Shown here in pieces: positions 52,375 to 61,348 of a DNA stretch of 64,000 bases (position 1 is its first letter; every line of letters begins with the position of its first letter). The stretch spans positions 27,007 through 91,006 of the forward strand of contig JAHZDZ010000005.1 of NCBI GenBank assembly GCA_019422105.1. Reading direction: 5' to 3'. The translations under genes and the position numbers were made by a program. A model generated the notes under the pieces. It made no database searches, was not told the origin of the DNA, and worked only from the letters and a program-made list of their open reading frames with translations. The DNA comes from Bacillota bacterium (GTDB lineage: Bacteria; Bacillota; Clostridia; Lachnospirales; Anaerotignaceae).

Positions 52375-53361
52375 TTATTTTCTTACCTCTAAAAATTTTT
52401 CCAAATTCCTTCGAAACCCTTCCATATCATAAGCAGGCATAGAGCGCTTTCCTAATGCCCCTGCTCCTGATTGCTTTATTTCACTGTCATATTCTCCCGG
52501 ATTTAGGGGCGCCTTTGAAAGCGTCTCAAACACCGGCGCCTCAGACGCACAGCCTGCAAAGGGCATAGGAAAATTATATTGCCCTACATGCTTTATGTAA
52601 TGATCTAAAAATCCGGTACCATATTCCCGGCATCTTTTTACCAAATCCAAATCCAGTGTGACAGTCGCAATGGCCTCTTCCTGTCCTGCCTCCCAAATCA
52701 GCTTGCCTTCCGGGCTTATCACAAGAGAATTCCCGTAAAGGTTGTACCCTCCATAATTTCCCACACCGTTTGTTGAAACCATATAGGCCTGATTCTCAAG
52801 CGCCCTGGCATAATGGATATGCTTGTTGTAGGCATAGAGCTCCTGCGGATCCATGGTCAGCTTCACCAGAACCTCCGCCCCCATAAGAGCTTCATTTCTT
52901 GAGATTTCCGGAAAATTTAAGTCATAGCAAATTTGTACGCCTACCCTTGTCTGTTTTTCGGGAATATCAAAAGCAACATACCTGCGCCCCGGCGCCGCGT
53001 ATTCCTCCGATGGCCGCCAAGGCGCCATTTTACGGTATACGTCAATCAACTCTCCCTTGGGATTGTAGATAGGCGCCGAATTATAAAACAATCCCTCCGG
53101 AAGCTCATCACTTATCTCATAAACCGTGCCCGGTATAAAATAGATTCCGTATTTTTTCGCCAGAGATGCAAAATAATCTGATGTTGGTCCCGGTATTGTT
53201 TCCGGTGTATAGCTTTGCAGACACTCTATTCCCACCACCAGCTCCGGTTTATGGTACACACTCATCATGTGCTCCAGTCTGTCCTCCAGATATGCCAGAT
53301 TCACGGATGTATCCTCCTTCACCGGCATCTGTATGATTCCCACATTTAAAAATCTGCTCAT
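52375..53361 (-). CDS. Carbon-nitrogen hydrolase (aliphatic amidase/nitrilase superfamily)
   Basis: This 328-residue enzyme has the catalytic triad Glu46 (VVGIECLQS), Lys111 (DVYRKMAPW) and Cys145 (GVQICYDLNFPE). The YRK-x-x-PW block and overall length resemble AmiE/AmiF aliphatic amidases. It is downstream of GPH copy 2 by 15 bases and shares its sigma-54 promoter, which suggests it acts on an amide-bearing compound brought in by the symporter. The precise substrate is unknown. Confidence 0.9.
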   Translation of the reverse strand: MSRFLNVGIIQMPVKEDTSVNLAYLEDRLEHMMSVYHKPELVVGIECLQSYTPETIPGPTSDYFASLAKKYGIYFIPGTVYEISDELPEGLFYNSAPIYNPKGELIDVYRKMAPWRPSEEYAAPGRRYVAFDIPEKQTRVGVQICYDLNFPEISRNEALMGAEVLVKLTMDPQELYAYNKHIHYARALENQAYMVSTNGVGNYGGYNLYGNSLVISPEGKLIWEAGQEEAIATVTLDLDLVKRCREYGTGFLDHYIKHVGQYNFPMPFAGCASEAPVFETLSKAPLNPGEYDSEIKQSGAGALGKRSMPAYDMEGFRRNLEKFLEVRK

Positions 53362-53376
53362 TAAAATCCTCCCCTT

Positions 53377-54792
53377 CTATAATATATCCTCTATTCCCTC
53401 TGTTGTATAAGTGTCTCCACTCTTTTTCAATCTGAGCACTTGAAGCAGGCGGCTGTGCTTCTGTTTTGTCAGCGGATACGCCATAACGCAGACTGCTGCC
53501 AATATGCCGATAATACCCGGCACCAATGTATTGACGTACAAAATTGTCTTATATGCCATATCTTCTTTTCCGGCAACACCATAACCGCCAAACTGTAAAA
53601 TAAGACCCATAATCTGAAGCGCCGCGGCAGCCCCAAATTTTTGGAAAAGTCCCAGTAAAGCAGTGATAGCACCTTCCCTTCTTTTTCCATTGACAAACTC
53701 ATCCACCTCGTTTAAATCGTACATTAATGAAAAATAAAGAGTCCAGAAGGTTGTGTTTCCGAATGTAAAGAAAAAACAGCTGACTACGGCATAGGTCAAA
53801 TTTTTAATGCCGATAAAGGCAAACAGTACCATGACAACGCCTGACAGCAGCATAGCATAGCAGTAAACCAATTTTTTATCGAATTTTTTTGTCAAGAAGC
53901 TGATAACCGGTATCCAGAATATAGCCAGGCAGGAAGAAATGGTAAAAAACAAAGATTGCTGCTCCGCCGGAAGATTCAGATTGCTGGTCATCATATAGAC
54001 AGGGCCGCTGCTTGAAATTGAGCAGACCAGCGACCAAAGAAAAACAGATCCTGCTAAAAATTTCAGCGGTTTCAATTTCAGCAGTGAAAAGTAGGATTTA
54101 AATATATCTCCCGGCTTTTCCTTTGCGGTATTCGGAACGGGTCTTTCTCTTCCCTTCGTACAAAACCAGCAAAGCAGTATAATGGCCAGTATGATAAAGC
54201 TGAAGCTAAGCCCTACATAGCCCCATCCTTCTATGGTAGTTGCACCCTTATTTTCCGCAAATTTAACAATCATTGGAGGTGTAGCGGACGCGATAAAAAC
54301 GGCCAAATACATGAATACGCTGGCCCATGTGCGTACGGAGGTTCGTTCCTCAAAATTTTCTGTCATCTCACCGCCAAGAGCAAAATAAGGTATTACATAA
54401 ATCGTGTAAAAAGTCCAAAACAGCATGGAAACAAGTATAAAATAGATTCCCTTCGCCCCCTGGGATAAGGGTACATCATGAAAGAGCAGAAACATGCTGA
54501 TGCCATATGGTATGGCGGCTCCCAGCATAAGCGGCCGCCTTCTGCCAAAACGGTTTCTCATATTATCTGAAATATAACCCACAATGGGATCTGTAATGCC
54601 ATCCCACAAAACAGCAATAAGAGAAACGCTGCCGGCCACAGCAGGGGGAATCCCAGCCAAATCCGTCAGGAAAAACATAAAGAAATAGTAAAAAACATTA
54701 TACCCCAGAGAATCTCCAAGCTGTCCAATGCCGTATCCCAATTTGGTTTTTAGTCCCATTTTAGGCTGTCGGTCCATTTCATCCATATCCAT
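53377..54792 (-). CDS. GPH-family symporter, copy 2
   Basis: This 471-residue membrane protein has the same layout as copy 1 (KTKLGYGIGQLGDSLGYNVF, FLTDLAGIPPAVAG, WDGITDPIVGYISD) and about twelve membrane segments. It is the first gene of the amidase operon and lies behind a textbook sigma-54 promoter. High similarity to copy 1 indicates duplication. Substrate unknown. Confidence 0.93.
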   Translation of the reverse strand: MDMDEMDRQPKMGLKTKLGYGIGQLGDSLGYNVFYYFFMFFLTDLAGIPPAVAGSVSLIAVLWDGITDPIVGYISDNMRNRFGRRRPLMLGAAIPYGISMFLLFHDVPLSQGAKGIYFILVSMLFWTFYTIYVIPYFALGGEMTENFEERTSVRTWASVFMYLAVFIASATPPMIVKFAENKGATTIEGWGYVGLSFSFIILAIILLCWFCTKGRERPVPNTAKEKPGDIFKSYFSLLKLKPLKFLAGSVFLWSLVCSISSSGPVYMMTSNLNLPAEQQSLFFTISSCLAIFWIPVISFLTKKFDKKLVYCYAMLLSGVVMVLFAFIGIKNLTYAVVSCFFFTFGNTTFWTLYFSLMYDLNEVDEFVNGKRREGAITALLGLFQKFGAAAALQIMGLILQFGGYGVAGKEDMAYKTILYVNTLVPGIIGILAAVCVMAYPLTKQKHSRLLQVLRLKKSGDTYTTEGIEDIL

Positions 54793-54860
54793 CTCTCCTT
54801 ATCTTTTTCAACGATTATGATAGGACTGTCCCTGTCTGCTTAAGCTAATTCCATATAAAA

Positions 54861-54875
54861 GCAAAATCTGTGCCA
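54861..54875 (-). promoter_or_regulatory. Sigma-54 promoter of the GPH-amidase operon
   Basis: TGGCACAGATTTTGC on the minus strand matches TGGCAC-N5-TTGC exactly, about 70 bases before the start codon. A PAS-AAA-Fis activator gene lies immediately upstream. Confidence 0.9.
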
Positions 54876-54928
54876 CGTCATTGAAACTTTGTTTTCTCAG
54901 TATTTCTGCGGTTTTCAGCTCTTATGAA

Positions 54929-54972
54929 AAAAGGAGATAAGTGTACACATAGGTGTACACTTATCTCCTTTT
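54929..54972. terminator. Terminator of the sigma-54 activator gene
   Basis: Perfect 20-base arms beginning AAAAGGAGATAAGTGTACAC, with a four-base loop ATAG and T runs on both strands. Confidence 0.9.
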
Positions 54973-55020
54973 ATTTCCTTGTCGACTGTAATTTCCCTGA
55001 ATCTCACTGTTTTCGCCTAC

Positions 55021-55056
55021 TGTAACTCTAAGTATACATGTAACTTTACAGTTACA
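55021..55056. promoter_or_regulatory. Candidate enhancer (UAS) for the sigma-54 activator
   Basis: TGTAACT at 55021-55027 is repeated at 55039-55045 and paired with AGTTACA at 55050-55056 as a seven-base inverted repeat with a four-base spacer. It is 165-190 bases upstream of the -12/-24 promoter, a usual enhancer distance. Confidence 0.6.
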
Positions 55057-55066
55057 CTAAATACTG

Positions 55067-56521
55067 TTAAAGCTTCTCCGCATTTTCCCTTTTAATATGA
55101 AAGCGCTCTATTTTATGATAAAGGGCCGTTCTGGAAATTTTCAGCATAGCCGCTGTTTTTGCTTTATTATAACCGCATACCTCCAGCGCCTTTTTGATAA
55201 CCTCCGCTTCCGCCGCATTTTTTGCCCTTTCAATGGGATTTTCCTCAGAAAGATATTCACGGCTGACATTAGGTGTCAAAATTTCGGCAAAGAAATCCTC
55301 AAAGTGCTCCGGCAGTAAAATCTCCCCCTCACAGAGATTCATGGCACTCTCCAACACATTATTGAGCTGTCTGACATTTCCCGGCCAGCTGTAGTTCATA
55401 AAAAGCTCCATGGCCTCCTTCGAAATTCCCTTTACTGACTTTGCCATACTGTCATTCAGGCGTTTTCTCTGGTTTTCGGCCAAGAGTGGTATATCCTGCT
55501 TTCTCTCCCTGAGCGGCGGTATTTTCATTTTTATAACATTTAAACGGTAATACAGATCCTCCCTGAATTTTCCCTCCGCCACAAGCTCCGACAAATTTTT
55601 ATTGGTCGCGGCTATTACTCTGATATTGACGGGAACTGTCCTGCCGCCTATGCGTGTTACCTCTTTTTCCTGAAGAGCGCGCAATAGCTTTGGCTGTACA
55701 TGGTAGGGCAGCTGGTCAACCTCGTCTAAAAACAATGTTCCCTTGTCGGCCAATTCAAACTTTCCAATTTTGCCGCCCTTTTTGGCGCCAGTAAAGGCGC
55801 CCTCCTCATATCCGAAAAGCTCCGATTCCACCAGATTTTCCGGTATGGCAGCACAATTAATCTCCACCAGCTTGTTTGCCCTTCGCCTGCTGATATTGTG
55901 AATGGAATGGGCCGCCAGCTCCTTGCCGCAGCCCGTTTCTGCCTCTATCAAAACCGTGGACTCCGATAAGGACATGCCGTATATTTTCTTCTTCAGTTCA
56001 ATCATAGCGGGACTTGTCCCAATGATATCGGAAACACAGTATTTCACATTCTTCAGACGCTTATCATTCGTTGTTATAATATCTATACTGTCGGAAAAGT
56101 CCATAACGCCACTGACAGAAAGCTTTACCATCTTGTCAAAAAACTGCTTCAGCTCATCCGCATTTCCATACAGATCAAAGTCTATAGCACCCATAAATGT
56201 GCCCTTTGAAAAGAGAGGTCTGATTCTGGCAACATTGGTAATCCCCATAGAAAAATAAAAATATTCATTGTCTCCCGTCCTGGTTTTTATTGTACTGCAA
56301 AGGCGGCTTGTGGGATGAACGGAAGCAATCGGTTTTCCCACAACATCCTTTATCATATCCCCGCCGCTGATTGCTGCAATTCGCTCGTACATCTGAGGAT
56401 CCATATACTTTATTTTCCCCTCTGCATCTACGACAATGAGACCTCCTATATGATCCAACACCATTTTACACTCTTCCAGCGTCAGTCCAAAATAATTCTT
56501 TGCGTTAGCGTCCAATCCCAA
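55067..56521 (-). CDS. Sigma-54-dependent activator with PAS domain
   Basis: This 484-residue protein has a PAS sensor at about 20-120 (VLDHIGGLIVVDAEGKIKYM), the AAA+ domain at about 165-395 and a Fis helix-turn-helix at about 440-475 (KAKTAAMLKISRTALYHKIE). Walker A is ETGCGKE (195-201), the sigma-54 contact loop GAFTGA is at 241-246 and Walker B TLFLDEVD at 262-269. There is no receiver domain, so it senses a ligand or redox state directly. Its position just upstream of the GPH-amidase sigma-54 promoter makes it their likely activator. Confidence 0.95.
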   Translation of the reverse strand: MGLDANAKNYFGLTLEECKMVLDHIGGLIVVDAEGKIKYMDPQMYERIAAISGGDMIKDVVGKPIASVHPTSRLCSTIKTRTGDNEYFYFSMGITNVARIRPLFSKGTFMGAIDFDLYGNADELKQFFDKMVKLSVSGVMDFSDSIDIITTNDKRLKNVKYCVSDIIGTSPAMIELKKKIYGMSLSESTVLIEAETGCGKELAAHSIHNISRRRANKLVEINCAAIPENLVESELFGYEEGAFTGAKKGGKIGKFELADKGTLFLDEVDQLPYHVQPKLLRALQEKEVTRIGGRTVPVNIRVIAATNKNLSELVAEGKFREDLYYRLNVIKMKIPPLRERKQDIPLLAENQRKRLNDSMAKSVKGISKEAMELFMNYSWPGNVRQLNNVLESAMNLCEGEILLPEHFEDFFAEILTPNVSREYLSEENPIERAKNAAEAEVIKKALEVCGYNKAKTAAMLKISRTALYHKIERFHIKRENAEKL

Positions 56522-57360
56522 TTCCCCCTTTCCACTGTACTGCTCTTATTCTATCAAAGCGGCCCCTGATTGTAAAATAAAAAGGGATACCCTTTTTTCA
56601 ATATCCTCGGGCCTTTAAAATAATCAAAACCTTAGATGCAGAAGCCTTTAGAAAGGCTTGGACAAAAGGAAGTTTTTTGGTGAATTTTTAGCGGAGGAAT
56701 TTCGCCGCCCCCCAAAGTCCAAAATTACTTCATTCCAATAAACGGAAGACTGTTCTCTGCCGTTTGTAATTCCGTAACCCTTCATCCTTTCGCGTATTAT
56801 CTATATTATTTTATTTTGGCTGTTTTATAATTGTTTGTTCGTTCTTACAAAAAATGGATTGGCCGATTTTAGCCAATCCATTAAAACAGCCGTAAAACGG
56901 CTATTTTTTATTGATACGATAGACGAAAGTAGACTTATAAATTTTTATAAGTGTTTATGGGGAACGCCCGAAAATTGCTTAAAACAAGACTTTGCGCCAT
57001 TTCTTCTTAAAAAATCTTATATCTCTTTATAACTTCTGTTAGTAAGCTCGGGCGTCAAAAAGGCGTCAAGCGGTAAGCTGTTGTTACGCAGTCAAATCGC
57101 ATTTTTGAGGGTAAGTAATACAAAATCATGTCCTCTACTCTTTCTTAGCTTGTGATACCGCATAACGCAAGGTATTTGCAATCGCCTACTGCGTAACTGT
57201 TCATGCCGTAGAGTGAACGAAAGCGGTTCGCTACTTTCGTTCGCTTAATTGCCGCACGAGCAGGGGCAGACGTCCTTGTCAATGGCGGGCGCAGCCCGTT
57301 CATTTACCATTGACAATGGCGGCTGACTCTGCTATCGCAACATACAACGGATAATACTCA
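56522..57360. repeat. 840-base gene-free repeat-rich region
   Basis: At 56855-56901 is a copy of the dispersed hairpin (TGGATTGGC / GCCAATCCA, then GCCGT / ACGGC and a T run). At 57049-57068 TCGGGCGTCAAAAAGGCGTC resembles a block at 58200. A GAACGAAAG / CTTTCGTTC hairpin lies at about 57214-57243 and TTGTCAATGG / CCATTGACAA at 57276-57316. The GC content rises near 57.25 kb. No gene is supported. Confidence 0.65.
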
Positions 57361-57849
57361 TTAGGCTAGGTAAGTATATCTCACTTCAACAAGGCTTTTT
57401 CCACCGATTGTAATATTAGTTTTATCTCCGTTAAAAACAAATCCATTCCTTTCATAAAAAGCACGAGCTTGCACATTTTCTTCCAAAACCCAAAGGTATA
57501 CTTTTTCAAAGCCTTTGCCTTTTAATTCAGACAAAACAAACGATAGTAATTTTTTTCCATACCCTCTATAAAAATACTCAGGCAAAGCATAAAGTGATAT
57601 AATCTCGCCCCAATCTTGCATTGTCTCATCTCTGGCTGGTGATATAGAGGATGTAGCTATAAATTTTTCATCATCTTTCAAAACAAAACCCAAATAAGGA
57701 GATTCTTGCAGAAAAGGTGTCCAACGCTCCAATGAAAGTTCATCTAGATATTGTTGAGGGACAATACCTTGATATGCCGCCTTCCAGCTTAATGCATAAA
57801 TGTGACTTGCTCCTGATGCTATGTCTTTTGTAATTGGTAATATCTCCAT
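57361..57849 (-). CDS. GNAT-family N-acetyltransferase
   Basis: This 162-residue protein has the acetyl-CoA binding turn ALPEYFYRGYGKKLLSFVLS and the C-terminal VLEENVQARAFYERNGFVFN, typical of the PhnO/RimI-like group. Target unknown. AGGTAGATG precedes the start. Neighbours are repeat-rich spacers on both sides. Confidence 0.92.
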   Translation of the reverse strand: MEILPITKDIASGASHIYALSWKAAYQGIVPQQYLDELSLERWTPFLQESPYLGFVLKDDEKFIATSSISPARDETMQDWGEIISLYALPEYFYRGYGKKLLSFVLSELKGKGFEKVYLWVLEENVQARAFYERNGFVFNGDKTNITIGGKSLVEVRYTYLA

Positions 57850-58333
57850 CTACCTACACTCCCAAGATAATAAAAATTTGCATCATGTTCCATGTGATTT
57901 CCTTGAAAAAATCGTACCGTATCTCCGGCTTGTTTTCTCATTCATTTAATACGCGCCTATAGTAACCATTGGCAAAAAGCATATAGGGTTTGGGACTTCC
58001 CAACAAACAGTTTTTTCGGAAGAGGGTACCCGCTTCCTATGCTTGTTCTTCCTTTTCTAACACTCAAAATTCAGAAAAGAATGGAAAGAAAGCTGTAAAA
58101 AACATGAGAGTTATTTCATAAAAACCATGACTTCAACCCGTAGCAAAAGTGAACATTTGCTTATAACTTCTTATGACCGTTTATATATCCTTATGGAGTT
58201 CGGGAGTCAAAAAAGCGTCAAGGCTCCCTTTTATTCATAATAAGCATACTCGTAAATTCGCAAAAAGTCCAGCATTCATGCGGGTTTGCGGCGGGAGCGA
58301 GCCCCCGCCAAACGCAAAGCATTCTACTATTTT
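57850..58333. repeat. 484-base spacer with GTCAAAAAGCGTCAAG block and hairpin
   Basis: TTATAACTTCT and TCGGGAGTCAAAAAAGCGTC (58200-58220) repeat a segment at 57027-57068. A GTTTGCGGCGGG / CCCCGCCAAAC hairpin at 58283-58313 lies just after rnc and may end its transcript. No gene seen. Confidence 0.6.
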
Positions 58334-59032
58334 TTATTTCTTCTCTATTTTTTCCAGGGCATCCGCAGCAGCACTCTGCTCTGCCTCTTTTTTACTCTTT
58401 CCCCGTCCTTGCCCTAATACGGATCCTTCATGGGAAACCTCCGCTATAAATACCTTATCGTGGTCCGGACCCTCTTCTCCTATTATGGTATAAATAACAG
58501 GCATTTTACTTACCTTTTGTATCACTTCCTGTAAATGCGTTTTACAGTCCATGGTCTTAAAGCTCTGTTTCATGCTGTTTACTTCCTCCAGCATAACAGA
58601 CAAAATATATCTTTCTGCCACGTCCATACCGCCGTCCAGAAAGACAGCCCCAATGACAGCCTCAAAAGCGTCCGCCAAAATAGATTCCCTGGTACGGCCG
58701 CCGGTACTCTCTTCTCCCTTACCCAGAAGAAGATGGTCGCCAAGTCTCAAATCCACTGCCTTTTTCGCAATTGTAGGCTCACAGACAACACCTGCCCTAA
58801 GCTTCGTCAGCTCGCCCTCAGGCATCTCCGGAAAAGCATTATAAATATATTTACTGATAACCAAATCCAAAACCGCATCTCCCAAAAACTCCAAACGCTC
58901 ATTATTTTCATATCTGCCTTTTTTATGTTCATTTGCATAAGAGCTGTGGGTAAAGGCAAGGGTAATCAGCCCCTTATCCTGAAAGGTATATTGGATTCTT
59001 TTTTCAAAATCCATAACGCTTGCTTCATTCAT
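58334..59032 (-). CDS. rnc: Ribonuclease III
   Basis: The ATG at 59032 follows GGAG in the end of acpP, giving 232 residues. The catalytic motif NERLEFLGDAVLDLVI and the second acidic site DAFEAVIGAVFLDGG form the RNase III domain. The C-terminal half is a double-stranded RNA-binding domain (DCKTHLQEVIQKVSKMPVIY...GRGKSKKEAEQSAAADAL). It processes rRNA and regulatory RNAs, and could act on the type I toxin-antitoxin duplex in the element (inference). Confidence 0.97.
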   Translation of the reverse strand: MNEASVMDFEKRIQYTFQDKGLITLAFTHSSYANEHKKGRYENNERLEFLGDAVLDLVISKYIYNAFPEMPEGELTKLRAGVVCEPTIAKKAVDLRLGDHLLLGKGEESTGGRTRESILADAFEAVIGAVFLDGGMDVAERYILSVMLEEVNSMKQSFKTMDCKTHLQEVIQKVSKMPVIYTIIGEEGPDHDKVFIAEVSHEGSVLGQGRGKSKKEAEQSAAADALEKIEKK

Positions 59033-59036
59033 ATAA

Positions 59037-59264
59037 TTACTCCAAAGCGTTTTTGATATAGTTGATAGCGTCGCCGACCGTTTTAATATCCTCAGCAGCC
59101 TCATTATCAAATTCCATATCAAACTCTTCTTCAAAGGCAGAAATTATTTGGAATAAATCCAGTGAATCTGCACCTAAATCGGCAAATATAGTGTCCTCTG
59201 TAATTGCTGATTCCGATACGCCAAGCTGTTCTGCAATAATATCAAATACCTTTTGATTATCCAT
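59037..59264 (-). CDS. acpP: Acyl carrier protein
   Basis: This 75-residue acidic helical protein carries the phosphopantetheine serine at Ser34 in GADSLDLFQ (usually DSLDxVE). It carries acyl chains for fatty-acid and phospholipid synthesis. Order plsX-acpP-rnc is a common Firmicute arrangement. The residues after DSL are DLF rather than the usual DVV or DIV. Confidence 0.95.
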   Translation of the reverse strand: MDNQKVFDIIAEQLGVSESAITEDTIFADLGADSLDLFQIISAFEEEFDMEFDNEAAEDIKTVGDAINYIKNALE

Positions 59265-59353
59265 TTTTTATTACCTCCCAAATCCTGTTTCAAATTTCAA
59301 TAGATTATTTATATCCTATCATACACATTTTTATTTTCTTTGTCTTTAAAAAA

Positions 59354-60343
59354 TCATAATTTTTCTTCAATTTTAGAAACTATGTCACTTTCAACAAAAG
59401 TAACACACTGTTTAACAGCATTTTTAATAGCTTTCGCTTTTGAACTGCCATGGGCCTTCACTACCAGAGCTTTCAGTCCCAAAAACGGCGCACCGCCCAC
59501 CTCGTCGGCGTCAAAGCGTTTTTTGATATCCGCAAAGGGCCTTTTCAGCATCAAAGCGGCAAATTTATAAGCGCCCCTTGTAATTGTTTCCTTAATCACA
59601 CCGAGAAGGGTAATGCTTAACCCCTCAGCCAGCTTTAATATCACATTTCCCACAAAACCGTCGCAGACAACAACATCCGCCTCCCCAAAGGGAATATTTC
59701 TCGGCTCAATATTGCCGGTGAAGTTTATATCGGAAACCTCCAAAAGCTCATAGGCTTCCTTTGTCAGGGCATTTCCTTTTTCCTTTTCCGCACCGATATT
59801 GGCAAGAGCCACTTTTGGATTTTGAATTCCCATAACATTCTCCACATACACCGAACCCATTTTCGCAAACTGCTCCAGATATTTAGCCTTGCAGTCCACA
59901 TTGGCACCGCTGTCTAAAAGGAAGGTAAAGCCTCGTCTGTCCGGCAGGCAGGTGCCAAGCGCCGGCCTCTCAATCCCCTTAATTCTGCCAATAATCACTG
60001 TAGCCCCTGTTAAAAGAGCTCCTGTAGAGCCGGCGGAAATAAAAGCGTCTGCCCGTCCCTCCTTAACCAGATTTAAGCCCACCACCATGGAGGAATCCTT
60101 TTTGCGCCTGACGGCTACTGTTGGGACCTCGTCGGTAGAGATAACTTCTGTTGCATTTACTACCTCTATTCTTTCTTTTTCAAATGTATATTTTCCAAGC
60201 TCCTCCTTGACAGTATCCTCAGGCCCAACCAGTATGATTTTTGCCTTTACCTCCTTCAATGCCTCCACAGCACCCTTTACTATCTCCACCGGTGCATTGT
60301 CTCCACCCATGGCATCCAGCGCAACAATAATATTCCTGTCCAC
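59354..60343 (-). CDS. plsX: Acyl-ACP:phosphate acyltransferase PlsX
   Basis: This 329-residue enzyme makes acyl phosphate for phospholipid synthesis. It begins DRNIIVALDAMGGDNAP and holds GRADAFISAGSTGALLTGAT and NIGAEKEKGNALTKEAYELL. The start is GTG with AGAGGAGT upstream. Followed by acpP and rnc. Confidence 0.96.
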   Translation of the reverse strand: MDRNIIVALDAMGGDNAPVEIVKGAVEALKEVKAKIILVGPEDTVKEELGKYTFEKERIEVVNATEVISTDEVPTVAVRRKKDSSMVVGLNLVKEGRADAFISAGSTGALLTGATVIIGRIKGIERPALGTCLPDRRGFTFLLDSGANVDCKAKYLEQFAKMGSVYVENVMGIQNPKVALANIGAEKEKGNALTKEAYELLEVSDINFTGNIEPRNIPFGEADVVVCDGFVGNVILKLAEGLSITLLGVIKETITRGAYKFAALMLKRPFADIKKRFDADEVGGAPFLGLKALVVKAHGSSKAKAIKNAVKQCVTFVESDIVSKIEEKL

Positions 60344-60558
60344 GACAATACTCCTCTCTATGAAAAGGCATCACAAAAATTGCAATCCATACAAGCCCTT
60401 TTTTGCTTGCCTGCCTTGCAACAACTGCGAATCATTCAATAACCCAGGTCCACGAAAAAAATCCAATTTCATTTTGACATTGCCCATTATAAAACATCAG
60501 CCCATTTCATCGCCTAAAACGGGCTTTGACCGATTCGCCCAAAGCTTTTTAATAGCAG

Positions 60559-60592
60559 AAAAGACAGCATAAATTATTCATGCTGTCTTTTT
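60559..60592 (-). terminator. Terminator between rpmF and plsX
   Basis: AAAAGACAGCAT / ATGCTGTCTTTT perfect hairpin followed by T residues, 18 bases after the rpmF stop codon. Confidence 0.85.
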
Positions 60593-60609
60593 CATAAAAT
60601 CACTGAGAA

Positions 60610-60792
60610 TTAATCTTCAACCTCAATTACAACTTTTTTGTTGTAAGAACCGCAAGCTTTGCAAACTCTGTGAGGAACCATTAACTCGCCGCATTTGCTG
60701 CAAGCTACCAAGCTTGGAGTAGCAATCTTCCAGCTCTGCGCTTTCCTCTTATCTCTTTTAGATTTTGACACTCTTCCTTTAGGTACTGCCAT
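60610..60792 (-). CDS. rpmF: 50S ribosomal protein L32
   Basis: This 60-residue protein starts MAVPKGRVSKSKRDKRKAQS and has the zinc ribbon CSKCGELMVPHRVCKACGSY with four cysteines intact. It lies two bases after the yceD-like gene, the usual pair. Confidence 0.97.
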   Translation of the reverse strand: MAVPKGRVSKSKRDKRKAQSWKIATPSLVACSKCGELMVPHRVCKACGSYNKKVVIEVED

Positions 60793-60794
60793 TT

Positions 60795-61301
60795 CTACAC
60801 CTCCTCATCCACTTTGAAAAGAGAACGTAAACCTTCGAATTTCGGATTGATATAAGATGTATCACATCCGCAATCGCCCTCATTCAAATTCTTGCCGCAG
60901 ACCGGACATAATCCGGCACAATCCTCTCTGCATACCACCTTCATAGGCAGACTGAAAAGGATTCCTTTTTTAATAACCTGGGCAAGATCGATGCTGTCTC
61001 CCGAAAAAGTTTCTGTCTCTTCGTCCAAACTGCCTGTATTTGAAAATTTCTCATCTATCTTAAAGAAAACATCAACCGCAACGGGCGTAAGGCAACGGCT
61101 ACAGCTCATTTCGACTTTGGTCTTTACTGTGCCCTCCACTACGAATATCCCTTCGGTATTTGTCACTTGTCCTTTCCATTCAACAGGCTCCAAAAACTTC
61201 ACAACATCAGGATAATCTCCGACATTTTCCAAAGCGCAGGAAAACTCCACAGGCATGGAAGCCCCTTTATGTCCGGCAATTTGAGAAACATCTAAACGCA
61301 C
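60795..61301 (-). CDS. YceD/DUF177-family protein
   Basis: The GTG at 61301 (after GGGGTGAT) is preferred over 61310, giving about 168 residues. It has CSRCLTPVAVDV and CREDCAGLCPVCGKNLNEGDC, the family's cysteine motifs. Its partner gene is always rpmF and it is linked to 23S rRNA or ribosome assembly. Function is incompletely known. Confidence 0.92.
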   Translation of the reverse strand: MRLDVSQIAGHKGASMPVEFSCALENVGDYPDVVKFLEPVEWKGQVTNTEGIFVVEGTVKTKVEMSCSRCLTPVAVDVFFKIDEKFSNTGSLDEETETFSGDSIDLAQVIKKGILFSLPMKVVCREDCAGLCPVCGKNLNEGDCGCDTSYINPKFEGLRSLFKVDEEV

Positions 61302-61348
61302 AATAATCACCCCGCAGTCGTACCTAAATTATTATACACACATGCCTA

